Of a stretch of 64,000 bases of DNA, positions 1 to 8,671 are shown piece after piece. The stretch is taken from positions 62,001 through 126,000 of the forward strand of contig DASWQH010000008.1 of NCBI GenBank assembly GCA_036403815.1, in the 5' to 3' direction. Under the pieces are notes generated by a model. That model saw nothing but the letters and a program-made list of their open reading frames with translations. It was not told the DNA's origin and searched no databases. This DNA is from JACVRN01 sp036403815. Its GTDB lineage: Bacteria > Acidobacteriota > Blastocatellia > Pyrinomonadales > Pyrinomonadaceae. The position numbers were made by a program, and so were the translations under genes. Position 1 is the first letter of the stretch; each line of letters opens with the position of its first letter.

Positions 1-2
1 CT

Positions 3-1421
3 TTACCAGACATCGCCTGCAAGCAGGTCTTCGTAAGTGTCGCGGCGGCGAATCAGTTCGACGCGGCCTCCATCGCGCACTAAGACGGCTGCCGGGAGTG
101 GCCGACCGTTGTAGGGAAACATCTGTGCAAGGGAATACGCGCCGCTGTTAAGGAGCGCGAGGACTTCGCCGGAGCCTACACCGTTGGGGAGCTTGCGATA
201 ATCCGGCAATCGCCCCTCGCGCTCTATGTCGAAATAGACATCGCCGGAATCGCACAAGGGGCCTGCCACCTTGTACTCCGCAAGGCTCTCCTCGTCGGCG
301 CGCGATGCAGAGATGAGATGGTAGTACCACTTGTAGTTGTTCATCGAAAGCAGGATGTTGTAACCGGCATCGGTCAAGAGCCACGTATCATTTGTTTCGG
401 GTCTGCGCTTGAGGTTGCGTACGGTCGTCAGGACGAGTCCGGCATCGGCTATGACGCTGCGACCGGGTTCGAGCAGGATGGTGACGTGTTCGAGCAGGTG
501 TTCGCCTTCGGCATCGCGTGCCGCATCACGCGCGGCACGGAGCGCGGCGCGTAAGACTTCCGTCGGCTCAAGCTCTGCGCCGAGCATGTCGCGCTCGTGT
601 TCGGGCAGAGAGTCTGCCATAGAGCGGTCGCGCAGGTAGTTGACGGGAATGCCGCCGCCAAGATTGATGTGCTCAAGCGTGTGCCCCGTCTCGCGGTGTA
701 TCGTGACGAGGTGTTCCCACATGGTCTTGAAGGCGGCGGCGAACGGTTCTACGTCGGGCGTCTGCGAGCCAACGTGTATGTGTATGCCGCACAGGTGAAT
801 CAAGTCCGGATGCTTTAGCCCGCGACGAAAAGCGTCAAGGACTTCCGATGAAGAGATGCCGAACTTTGAGGTTAGAAGAGCGGTCTGCAACCCTAAGTGC
901 GAGCGCGTGCCTATCTCCGGCACAAGGCGGAGTGCGATGCGCGCGCGTTTCCCCAAGGCTCGCGCGGCTTCCTCTATTAGCTCAATCTCGTAAATGGAAT
1001 CAACGTTGATGGAATAGATAGAGGCGCGCACAGCCTCTTCGATTTCCGAAGGCGTCTTGCTCGTGCCGTTGAAGATAATCTGGCTGGGGCTAAAACCTGC
1101 GCGCAGTGCTTTATAAAGCTCGCCGCCGCTGTTGACCTCTATATCGATTCCCGCATCGCGCACCGTACGCAACACAGCCATGTTGGAATTGGCCTTTGAG
1201 GCGTAGCAGAATTTCAGCGGATGCTCGACTGCGCGCGCAGCCTCTTTCAAGCGCTCTATGTTCGAGGTGATGCGCGGCTCGGAAAAGACGAAGAGCGGCG
1301 TGTCATGCTCTCGAACTAAATCGAGCGCGTCCACGCCGTTGATAGTAAGATGGCCGCCTCTGGTCTCTAAATAACCGGGTATAGCCCACGCAGGGCTGTA
1401 GGCGACGCCTGTTGACGACAT
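3..1421 (-). CDS. lysA: Diaminopimelate decarboxylase-type PLP enzyme
   Basis: A 472-residue fold-type III PLP decarboxylase (Orn/DAP/Arg decarboxylase 2 family). The PLP lysine is K76 in FCYASKANSN. The C-terminal substrate-binding cysteine motif is C390-DSGD, matching the CESGD motif of meso-DAP decarboxylases. The family member LysA converts meso-diaminopimelate to L-lysine in the cytoplasm. The frame stays open upstream to 1559, but the ATG at 1421 is preceded by AAGGAG at 10-nt spacing, so I take that start. The body is somewhat longer than a typical 420-residue LysA, and carboxynorspermidine decarboxylase or another diamino-acid decarboxylase cannot be excluded. It stands alone, divergent from the aminotransferase at 1738. 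Family assignment is firm; the exact substrate is inferred. Confidence 0.85.
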   Translation of the reverse strand: MSSTGVAYSPAWAIPGYLETRGGHLTINGVDALDLVREHDTPLFVFSEPRITSNIERLKEAARAVEHPLKFCYASKANSNMAVLRTVRDAGIDIEVNSGGELYKALRAGFSPSQIIFNGTSKTPSEIEEAVRASIYSINVDSIYEIELIEEAARALGKRARIALRLVPEIGTRSHLGLQTALLTSKFGISSSEVLDAFRRGLKHPDLIHLCGIHIHVGSQTPDVEPFAAAFKTMWEHLVTIHRETGHTLEHINLGGGIPVNYLRDRSMADSLPEHERDMLGAELEPTEVLRAALRAARDAARDAEGEHLLEHVTILLEPGRSVIADAGLVLTTVRNLKRRPETNDTWLLTDAGYNILLSMNNYKWYYHLISASRADEESLAEYKVAGPLCDSGDVYFDIEREGRLPDYRKLPNGVGSGEVLALLNSGAYSLAQMFPYNGRPLPAAVLVRDGGRVELIRRRDTYEDLLAGDVW

Positions 1422-1737
1422 GTGATAAAAGCTCCTTCGATGGTTCTTCGGTTTCGGCGCGAGAAGAGTAGCACTCGGAAGCCGCGACGAGCGAAGATAG
1501 TCTGACCGCAGTCGTGCGTCAAGGCGCGCGCGCGACTGAGCTATGACTGGAATAAGCAACTACGAACCGCTAAATCACACTAAGTAACGCGAAAAGAAAC
1601 ACTCACGAACATAGGCTCGTATCTACTCCGTGCCGGTTCCTCTTCGTGATATTTCGTGTTTATTCGTGGTTCGTCTTTTGTCCGTCCGGCATCTTAATGT
1701 AGCTCAAGACTAATAATTAGAACGGGGTTGTCGAATT
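1422..1737. other. Divergent intergenic region with cacgaa-type repeats
   Basis: The 316-bp space between two divergent genes. Its first part (1422-1559) is an open extension of the decarboxylase frame but lacks an RBS. From about 1590 to 1680 there are imperfect repeats with roughly 10-bp spacing around TTCGTG (three copies, 1644-1675), partly complementary to a CACGAAC on the left at 1602. It resembles the hairpin repeats elsewhere in the window but is less regular. I identify no clear promoter. Confidence 0.4.
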
Positions 1738-2871
1738 GTGAGTGAAAGTATCTGGCAGATAGTACGGCGTGATTATCCTGTGGCGGAGCGTATGGCTTAT
1801 CTGAACAGCGCAGCCGCCGGGCCTGTGATGCGGCAGGCGTATGAAGAGGCCATCTCTTTTTATAGAGAGATGATGGAAGAGGGCGATGCGCGCTGGGAGC
1901 AGTGGCTTGAGCGGCGCGAAGCATTGCGCGGGCGTGTGGCGCGCTTCATCAACGCAGACATGGACGAGGTTGCGTTTACGACGAACACTTCGACGGGCAT
2001 GAACCTGATTGTGGATGCTCTAATGGGTCGCGGGCATGTTATCTCTTGCAATCTGGAATTTCCCGTCTCGACATGGCCGTGGATGCATAGAGGCTGTGCC
2101 GTAGAGTTAATTCAGGCGCGTGACGGCGAAATCGAAGCGGAAGATGTGCGGCGTGCAATGACAGAGCGCACAGGCATTATCTCGCTCAGCCACGTTCAAT
2201 ACTCGAACGGCTTTCGCGCCCCATTGGAAGCGATAGGGGCGATTAAAGGCCAGCACGCGTTTGTCGTCAACGCGAGCCAGTCGGCGGGAGCTTTCGGGAT
2301 TGACGTAAAGCGTATGCAGATTGATGCGCTGTGCGCGACCGGGCACAAGTGGCTGACCGCAGGATACGGCGCGGGCTTCGTTTACCTGAGCCGCCGGTTG
2401 CTGGAAGAGACAAGCCCGCGTGCCATCGGCTGGTTGAGCGTCGAAGACCCCTTCCAGATGATGTATGGCGTAGATTTTAAGGTGCGGCGTGACGCAGCCG
2501 CGCGAGCAGAGCTGGGCTGCCCGCACTTCGCAGGCATCTTCTCGCTCGGCGCAAGCGTGGAACGCTTCATGGAGATTGGAACAGAGAAGATAGAAGCGCG
2601 CGTGCTTGAGCTTAATTGCTCATTAACCCACAAGCTACAGGAAGCGGGCTGGCGGGTGCTCTCGCCTTTGAGAAGCGAAGCCACGCGCTCGGCACAGACG
2701 CTCCTCGCCGCAGACGACCCAAAAGGCTTAACCGAACACCTGCTCTCACGCGGCATCGCCGTCACCGAGAAGCCGCAGGGCATACGCATCAGCACGCACC
2801 TCTTCAACAACGAAGACGACATCACGCGCCTGTTAGCCGCTCTGACGGACGCGCAGGAATTCAGAGCGTAG
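1738..2871 (+). CDS. Aminotransferase class V family protein
   Basis: A 377-residue fold-type I PLP enzyme of the cysteine desulfurase/selenocysteine lyase-like class V group. The Schiff-base lysine is K204 in CATGHKWLTAGYGAG. Upstream ASQSAGAFGIDV (around 179-190) contains the cofactor-contacting segment. The N-terminal YLNSAAAGPV is the usual substrate-binding start of this group. The start is GTG at 1738. I see no conserved active-site cysteine loop of the IscS/SufS type, so it may be an aminotransferase, isopenicillin-N-epimerase-like enzyme or C-S lyase. It is a single-gene unit whose 3' neighbour is convergent. Fold assignment is firm; the reaction is unknown. Confidence 0.8.
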   Translation: MSESIWQIVRRDYPVAERMAYLNSAAAGPVMRQAYEEAISFYREMMEEGDARWEQWLERREALRGRVARFINADMDEVAFTTNTSTGMNLIVDALMGRGHVISCNLEFPVSTWPWMHRGCAVELIQARDGEIEAEDVRRAMTERTGIISLSHVQYSNGFRAPLEAIGAIKGQHAFVVNASQSAGAFGIDVKRMQIDALCATGHKWLTAGYGAGFVYLSRRLLEETSPRAIGWLSVEDPFQMMYGVDFKVRRDAAARAELGCPHFAGIFSLGASVERFMEIGTEKIEARVLELNCSLTHKLQEAGWRVLSPLRSEATRSAQTLLAADDPKGLTEHLLSRGIAVTEKPQGIRISTHLFNNEDDITRLLAALTDAQEFRA

Positions 2872-2974
2872 AACGAGCAGCGTTGAATCATTGCCTTCGC
2901 GCAGGTGTTGAGCAAAAAAGATGTGGCCGGAGCGAGAACACCTCTCGCTCCGGCCACCAGGCAGTCTGAAGAGG

Positions 2975-5900
2975 CTATGCTGCGTCCGAGGGTAGTTGGG
3001 CAGAGGGTTCGATTTTACCAATTATGTCCATGGCGTACAGCACCCCCGCCAGGACATTGCACGAGAGATCAGCGCCTGCTAGCGCACCCTGGCACTTCTT
3101 GTTATTTGCCCATGCTGAGATGCGTAAGAATTTAAAGAACAGCGGGACAGCGGACATCATGTTCGCTGTTGTAACCCCAGGGTTGTCCTCATGATAGTCG
3201 CTCTGTATTTTTGCCAGGAGCGCAAATACTGAGATGTAGGCCACCCCCAGAACCATATTTATCCCCACTCCTATATTGCCGAAGAGACTTGCCTTTTTAC
3301 CCATAAATCGTTCGCCGGATTTGGACATCGTGAAGAGGAATACGGCACTGTCGGTGATAAATGCTACGGTCAAAAACAGCCAGACGGCATTATTCGCTCT
3401 GGTGGGCGTGGTGAACTCAGGCGGCTCAATATTGAAGAACCACGGGAAATTCAGCATCAGGATGACTCCCTCGGCGATAATTGCTACCAGAGAGCATGCG
3501 GCCTCAATTTTGGTCGCGGGGGCATCTTCTTTGGAAAACATCTGAAAGTCTGCAATGGCTGTCGCCCCGGCATATGTAAAGTAAGAGAAAAGGATAAGAA
3601 ACGACGTGAAACCCAGGTAATCTTTCATGCCCTCGGAAAGCGGTTTCTCATCCTTGCTTCTAGGCACTGGCGAATTGCTTGCGGGATTGAGTCCGGCAGC
3701 CCTCAACATTGCTTGAGCCGTCAGGGTGGACTTGAACTGCTCGACCGCAGCTTCGCTCGGAAACGGAGCGCGCTTGTACGTTATCTTGTAGAGCGCGGTG
3801 GTCGGGATGGCGATGATTAGAGATGTCAGATCAAGGGCTGTGAGCGGGCTGCCTTCTGAGACATAGCTGTAGAGGTCAGTAACGAACGGGATGTCCCACT
3901 CTGCATTCAACGCCCTCCCGATGGCATCTACTATGGCCGAGAATGCGTCCAGAAGATCATTAACAAGTTGGCGTATCAATTGAATCCCCAGACCGGCCAG
4001 ACCACGCAACGTGGTGAGCAGACCGGCCACCGTTAATTTCAGCGCATAGTCCGGGTTGGTTTCCAGCTTAGTGGCGGCGTCCTGAAAATAGTTCAGGGCA
4101 GCCGGAAATGCCGGTTGGTTCTGAAACTGTGTCGTGTACTGTGTGAGGTGGTCAATTAAGTTCTGAAAGGGGCCGGACGCTACGACGCCGTAGACCTTCG
4201 GCGCAGAGCTGCCGCCCATGTTATTCGTAAACCCCGACGAGAAAACATTACCGGTGGCGCTTTCGTCGGCACCGGCAGGCATTCGCTGCTCGCCTTCTGA
4301 CTGAAGCGCCAGGAGCGACTCGCCCCCGATCTGGCTGCTAATCAGATTGCCGAGCGCCGCGTCAGTATCAGTTCTGAGTTTCTCAAAGAAGGTGTCCGCA
4401 TGGCTTTGGATATATTCCAGCACTCCCTGTAAGACACCGAACGACTGGTTGACACAGTGCTTGACGGCGTTTTTCGTGCGGATAATGTCCGGCCAGTTGA
4501 AAATAGAGCCGAGCCAGCGGAACAGGTCGTCGAATGCTATACCAACCATGTTGAAGACCATGACGACCATATCATAAGCCTGCTCGACGAATTTGATCGC
4601 TCCATTCCAGACATACTCGATGCTGTTGATGACCAGCGTGATCTGGGCGCTGATCTCCGTGACGAGCTGCGTCACCGGGTCAATAATGGTGCTGACTACT
4701 ATATCCCTAACGTCGGAGGCGACGGTGGCAACACCTTCCTCCACCGCATCTACTATGTCTCCCCAATCAAGGTCAATATCCGGAAGACCGAAGCCCTTCG
4801 CGGTGGAAGCGGAACGAGCCTGCTGCCGCGCGCCTATAAGCTCTGCTGCCTCGTCCCTGCTCAGCGTCCGAAAGACGGGTTTGCCTGAAGAGCAGCCTAT
4901 GTGCCAGTGTTGCTCTGCCACCGCCGCCGTATCTATCAGATTGGGATAGGTGCCGTCGTGGTCGGGCACATAGCGGGCGACCTTCATATTGGTCTTCGGG
5001 TGGAAGAATTTGGCGGTTTCCGCTGTCGCCGTCTGTGGCGTGGGGTGTAGGGACATCGCCTGGTGTATGGCATCGACCAGCGCATTGGAGACCTGCTCAT
5101 TTCTGTTGCCTGTACCTTCCTTCAGCAGGTGGGTTTCATTTCCCTTATCGTCTGTGATTACGGCGTTCAGAAGCGTATCGGCGGCTTGTGTCGTGTCTCC
5201 TGCATCCTTCTGTAAGTTCTCAAGCCGCGTCTGTATATAACCGCTAGGGTCAATTGCGACCCTGTCAGTCTCCGGCATAAATTCAGTCCAGACAGTCAGG
5301 GCGTGTGCCCCAAGCGAATTCGTCTTCATGCTGACGACCACCTGTCCCGAAGCATTGGATATTCCCACCCACGGCGTGTCCTTATCAACAAGCACGGTCA
5401 TGCCGTTGATACTAAGTACGACCTCGTTGTCGCTGAAAATCTTCACCTGTCGATTTGCGGCGGCTGCTTTTTCGCTGTCATAGACCGTGATTTCAGTCCA
5501 GTACGAAGAGAATTGCTCCACGCTCTGTGGGCCGGTCGCCGCCAGCTCGATTTCCACTATGTTCCAATCCGTAGAATCCTTGTCCTGCCAGATGTGGTAC
5601 AGGGTGCCGTCAACGGCGACGGCGAAGAGATGCGAGATTCCGTCGTGGTTGCGGGTCAGGGAAATCTTTGTGATCTGCGGGTTGCTCATGATCACGACGC
5701 CGTCTTGCCAGCCCGCGTGTGAAGAAGCAGTATTGCCCGGGTCTTGTCGAACATGGAAAAGAGTATTAGAGGCTGTGAGCGCGAAGACCTCTGCCAGACC
5801 GCTGGCGTCCCGGCTCGCCACGAGGCTCTGGAATTTCATGTCGTTGCCAATTTGGACAACCCTGTTGCTGGCATTACGGGGAATCGGGCAATAGACCAGC

Positions 5901-6811
5901 GTTCGCTCGGAAGCCTGCGTGCTATCGGGTAGTTGGATGGCGCAGACGCCACCGGTCGCGCCCGCAGGGGTATCGGGAATAAAAGATATGCGCCAGAAAG
6001 TAATCTCGTGTTGTCCCGTAGGAGGATATTCAAGGGAAGCCTTATCCTCCATCCCGCCAGGCCAGTTCGATATTCGCAGGTTATTGAGGTAAACGGCGGT
6101 GGTGTGCTCCGGGGTATCAATACAATCGGCTGCCTGGTAGACCGAGACTCCATTGAGACCCACAGGGATGTATGGAGGGGGATTGATAGCAATTTTACAG
6201 TCGGACATATTTTTATAGGTGGTATATCTATCGTCCCCTGCGATGGGATAACCTATACGCTGCCAGGGATTGCCCGGACTCTTGTAATCAATCGAGTACA
6301 GATCGCTCAATCCATCCAGAGTGATAGAGACCGTGAGCAGCAGGTTCTTGTCCTTATCGTAGCCAATCTCGATTTGATTGATGACTTGAGTGCGATTTTG
6401 AATGAAAGATTGAGGGGGAAGTGGAGTCCATTGACCTATCAGGTATGTGTCCCTTTTCATATCGCCTGTCGAGACAGACCCTATCGACACCGGACACACC
6501 TGCATGACGTTGTTCGTGTCGCAGACGAACACCTGTATCGTTCCGTTCTGCTCCGTTCCGGCTGCCAGTAGATTTGCCTTCGCACCGCCGGGTTGAAAGT
6601 TCAAGCTCTCTTGACTCCATCCGGTGCTGCTGCCGGAATCTGGAAATATGAAGTAGACATTTCCATCGCTGCCGATGGAAAAAAGCATCAACTTGCCGTT
6701 CACATTAATAAGAGAGGCAATCTCAGATTCCCCTGTTACCGGCGACGCGATGCGATAATCCTGCATCAGCTTGGACGTGACATGAAGGCGTGGATCGGTG
6801 AGTGGTGACAT
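2975..6811 (-). CDS. Giant orphan protein: N-terminal beta-propeller, C-terminal membrane segments
   Basis: A 1278-residue protein I do not recognise as a whole. There is no signal peptide (it begins MSPLTDPRLH). Residues about 25-430 contain spaced blade-like repeats such as DGNVYFIF...GW, NTLFHVRQD...GW and DGTLYHIWQD...W, like tectonin/PLL-type lectin propellers. Residues about 435-512 look like an Ig-like (Big/invasin) domain. Residues 520-650 hold soluble segments, and 680-960 are helical with hydrophobic stretches at about 705-765. The C-terminus has about four membrane spans (around 1065-1085, 1105-1127, 1143-1162, 1177-1200). AGGAGGT lies 5-10 nt before the ATG. It is monocistronic, with its own promoter at 7107-7135. 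A glycan-binding, membrane-inserting toxin-like role is conceivable but only inference. Confidence 0.75.
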   Translation of the reverse strand: MSPLTDPRLHVTSKLMQDYRIASPVTGESEIASLINVNGKLMLFSIGSDGNVYFIFPDSGSSTGWSQESLNFQPGGAKANLLAAGTEQNGTIQVFVCDTNNVMQVCPVSIGSVSTGDMKRDTYLIGQWTPLPPQSFIQNRTQVINQIEIGYDKDKNLLLTVSITLDGLSDLYSIDYKSPGNPWQRIGYPIAGDDRYTTYKNMSDCKIAINPPPYIPVGLNGVSVYQAADCIDTPEHTTAVYLNNLRISNWPGGMEDKASLEYPPTGQHEITFWRISFIPDTPAGATGGVCAIQLPDSTQASERTLVYCPIPRNASNRVVQIGNDMKFQSLVASRDASGLAEVFALTASNTLFHVRQDPGNTASSHAGWQDGVVIMSNPQITKISLTRNHDGISHLFAVAVDGTLYHIWQDKDSTDWNIVEIELAATGPQSVEQFSSYWTEITVYDSEKAAAANRQVKIFSDNEVVLSINGMTVLVDKDTPWVGISNASGQVVVSMKTNSLGAHALTVWTEFMPETDRVAIDPSGYIQTRLENLQKDAGDTTQAADTLLNAVITDDKGNETHLLKEGTGNRNEQVSNALVDAIHQAMSLHPTPQTATAETAKFFHPKTNMKVARYVPDHDGTYPNLIDTAAVAEQHWHIGCSSGKPVFRTLSRDEAAELIGARQQARSASTAKGFGLPDIDLDWGDIVDAVEEGVATVASDVRDIVVSTIIDPVTQLVTEISAQITLVINSIEYVWNGAIKFVEQAYDMVVMVFNMVGIAFDDLFRWLGSIFNWPDIIRTKNAVKHCVNQSFGVLQGVLEYIQSHADTFFEKLRTDTDAALGNLISSQIGGESLLALQSEGEQRMPAGADESATGNVFSSGFTNNMGGSSAPKVYGVVASGPFQNLIDHLTQYTTQFQNQPAFPAALNYFQDAATKLETNPDYALKLTVAGLLTTLRGLAGLGIQLIRQLVNDLLDAFSAIVDAIGRALNAEWDIPFVTDLYSYVSEGSPLTALDLTSLIIAIPTTALYKITYKRAPFPSEAAVEQFKSTLTAQAMLRAAGLNPASNSPVPRSKDEKPLSEGMKDYLGFTSFLILFSYFTYAGATAIADFQMFSKEDAPATKIEAACSLVAIIAEGVILMLNFPWFFNIEPPEFTTPTRANNAVWLFLTVAFITDSAVFLFTMSKSGERFMGKKASLFGNIGVGINMVLGVAYISVFALLAKIQSDYHEDNPGVTTANMMSAVPLFFKFLRISAWANNKKCQGALAGADLSCNVLAGVLYAMDIIGKIEPSAQLPSDAA

Positions 6812-7106
6812 AGCTTTACCTCCTAAGAGTGAGATGGGGCCGTCGGCTGGTGAGCGGCTTCCATTGAGAGAAAGAGGAGCCAGCGCTCAAGTCCTCCCAG
6901 CCAGGGGCGGTCTTGAGAGTGGAGTTGAGTTATGCTGCTTTGACCTGGTTGTCGTTGACGAGAGACGAGTGCGCCAGCTTGCCTGAAAAGAGAGTCCCAA
7001 AATCAAAAGGACAAGGGTGAGAGTAACTTCACTCTGAAGCTAAAGGTGAACGCGTCCTGTTAAGGGCGATTTCGCCGACAGAAAGGCAAACGGCTAGAGC
7101 GCTGGC

Positions 7107-7135
7107 AGGATATGACTGTTAAGACCCCGTGTCAA
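7107..7135 (-). promoter_or_regulatory. Putative sigma70-type promoter for the 1278-residue gene
   Basis: Read on the minus strand, TTGACA (7130-7135) is followed after 17 bp by TATCCT (7107-7112). The -35 is perfect and the -10 matches 4 of 6. Transcription would begin near 7100, giving a leader of about 290 nt before the ATG at 6811. I see no recognisable riboswitch in that leader (6812-7100). Confidence 0.5.
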
Positions 7136-7180
7136 CAAACTTTCAGCATGAAAGTCACCCGTTATTGAAAGCTATAAAAA

Positions 7181-7238
7181 GGCAGAGCAGATAATGCTCA
7201 TCGCACTCTGAAGCGCGATGAGCATTATCTGCTCTGCC
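7181..7238 (-). terminator. Intrinsic terminator of the aldo/keto reductase gene
   Basis: A perfect 24-bp inverted repeat (7181-7204 with 7215-7238) with a 10-nt loop. On the minus strand it is followed at once by TTTTTATAG. It sits about 30 bp past the stop of the reductase at 7270 and upstream of the next promoter on the same strand, so it separates the two transcription units. Confidence 0.8.
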
Positions 7239-7269
7239 GCCAGGCGCAGGTGACCTTCGGCTTCTTATG

Positions 7270-8301
7270 TTAGGAGCGCCCCATGTTCTGGCGCTCGATC
7301 ATCCATTGGGGGTAGAGCTGGTGCGGGGCGGTGGTGGCAGATAGGCGTGCGACCTCTTCGGCGCTCAATTCAATCTCGGCGCTCTTGAGATTGTCTTCCA
7401 ACTGCGACATCTTGTTAGCGCCGATGATGATGGAGGTGAGGCCGGGTTGAGCCAGTAGCCACGCGAGCGCGACCTGTGCAATCGTCGCATTCTTCTCCCT
7501 GGCAATCTCGTCCAGGGCTTCCACTGCATCGTAGCCGCGCGCTTCGTCAATCGGCGGAAAGTCGAAGCCCGTGCGGCGCGCGCCTTCAGGATTGGGATTG
7601 TCGCGCCTGTACTTGCCAGAGAGAAAGCCGCCCGAAAGGGGCGACCAGGGGAGCACTCCTAAACCTTCTTCAAGACAGAGCGGCAAAAGCTCTTGCTCAA
7701 GATCGCGGCCTACCAGAGAGTAATAGGCTTGCAGCGAGGTGAAGCGCGCCCGGTCGTGAGCATCCGCGAGCATGAGCGCTTTCATGAGATGGCGCGCAGA
7801 CCAGTTAGAGCAACCCAGGTAACGCACCTTGCCCTGCCCCACCAGGTCATCAAGTACACGCAGGGTCTCTTCCATAGGCGTTAACACATCCCAGCCATGC
7901 ACTTGATATAAATCAATGTAGTCTGTGCCGAGCCGCCTGAGACTCTGTTCGCAAGCGGCCATGATGTGCTGGCGTGACAGGCCCACGTTGTTCACATCGC
8001 TTGTGCCAGCCTGCGCCCCTTCGCTCATCGCCAAGCGCACTTTGGTCGCGATGATAACCGACCCGCGCTCGACGCCCGCAGCCTTAATGGCGCGTCCCGT
8101 TAATTCTTCCGACTCGCCGTATGAATAGACATCCGCCGTGTCTATGAAGTTAATCCCCGCATCGAGCGCGCGCGCCACCATGCGGTTGGCTCCCTCTTCA
8201 TCCACCGTCGCGATGTTGTAGAACTTCTCGCCGAAGGTCATCGTGCCCAGACACAACTCGGAAACCTTCAATCCGGTATTGCCCAGCCTGCGATATTTCA
8301 T
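7270..8301 (-). CDS. Aldo/keto reductase
   Basis: A 343-residue NADP(H)-dependent TIM-barrel oxidoreductase of the AKR superfamily (YajO/Tas or general-stress Gsp69-like group). The catalytic tetrad is visible: D and Y in DTADVYSYGESEE, K in VIIATKVRL, and H in LYQVHGWD. The cofactor-binding C-terminal segment SIIIGANKMSQLEDN is also typical. The reading frame is open from a GTG at 8304, but the ATG at 8301 has GGGAG at a better spacing. It lies between two orphan genes on the same strand but is cut off by its own terminator, so a shared function is not implied. The substrate cannot be told. Confidence 0.9.
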   Translation of the reverse strand: MKYRRLGNTGLKVSELCLGTMTFGEKFYNIATVDEEGANRMVARALDAGINFIDTADVYSYGESEELTGRAIKAAGVERGSVIIATKVRLAMSEGAQAGTSDVNNVGLSRQHIMAACEQSLRRLGTDYIDLYQVHGWDVLTPMEETLRVLDDLVGQGKVRYLGCSNWSARHLMKALMLADAHDRARFTSLQAYYSLVGRDLEQELLPLCLEEGLGVLPWSPLSGGFLSGKYRRDNPNPEGARRTGFDFPPIDEARGYDAVEALDEIAREKNATIAQVALAWLLAQPGLTSIIIGANKMSQLEDNLKSAEIELSAEEVARLSATTAPHQLYPQWMIERQNMGRS

Positions 8302-8384
8302 CACCCACTCCCTTGCTAAAAGATTAAAGCCGAAGTGTGCCCGTGACGCGCCACCAGCAAAAGAACTCTACTGGAATTCTTTCG

Positions 8385-8408
8385 CACACACACACTCTCT
8401 CTCTCTCT
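8385..8408. repeat. CA/CT dinucleotide microsatellite
   Basis: A run of (CA)n passing into (CT)n just upstream of the reductase start (about 85 bp). Its position in the 5' region could allow slippage-dependent variation in expression, but nothing else supports that. The rest of the 8302-8511 stretch shows nothing identifiable. Confidence 0.7.
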
Positions 8409-8511
8409 GGAAAACTTTATGAGCATACAATACCAGCACGAGAGATGAAGTCAAAACGCGTCATAGGCGAGTAGTGATTCAATCAGGAGTGAGCATAGGG
8501 AAAGTTGATAT

Positions 8512-8649
8512 TCACCGCCGAGACCGGAGAGAGGTTGAAGAGAAGGTCAGTACAGCCTGCTTAAGCCGGGCGGGTACTCATTGTTGATAAGACCCGCCCG
8601 CTACCGCAGGCGGTACTGACCTGTGCGCTCTCTCCGGTCTCGGCGGTGA
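8512..8649. repeat. 138-bp inverted-repeat element, copy 1
   Basis: The element begins TCACCGCCGAGACCGG and ends with the exact complement: a perfect 22-bp terminal inverted repeat (8512-8533 with 8628-8649). Inside lies a second inverted pair (AGGTCAGTAC...GTACTGACCT) flanking GC-rich palindromic sequence. A second copy with the same termini, spacing and core is at 15597-15736. It has no ORF and resembles a MITE or a two-REP module. Confidence 0.8.
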
Positions 8650-8671
8650 CTCGCTTGATATAGCTTCGCGG

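Noticed and set aside
7081..7140. Possible cyclic-di-GMP (GEMM) riboswitch, suggested by AAAGGCAAAC
   Set aside because: The tetraloop/receptor and second stem expected in this class are absent, and it overlaps the -10/-35 region of a promoter on the opposite strand.
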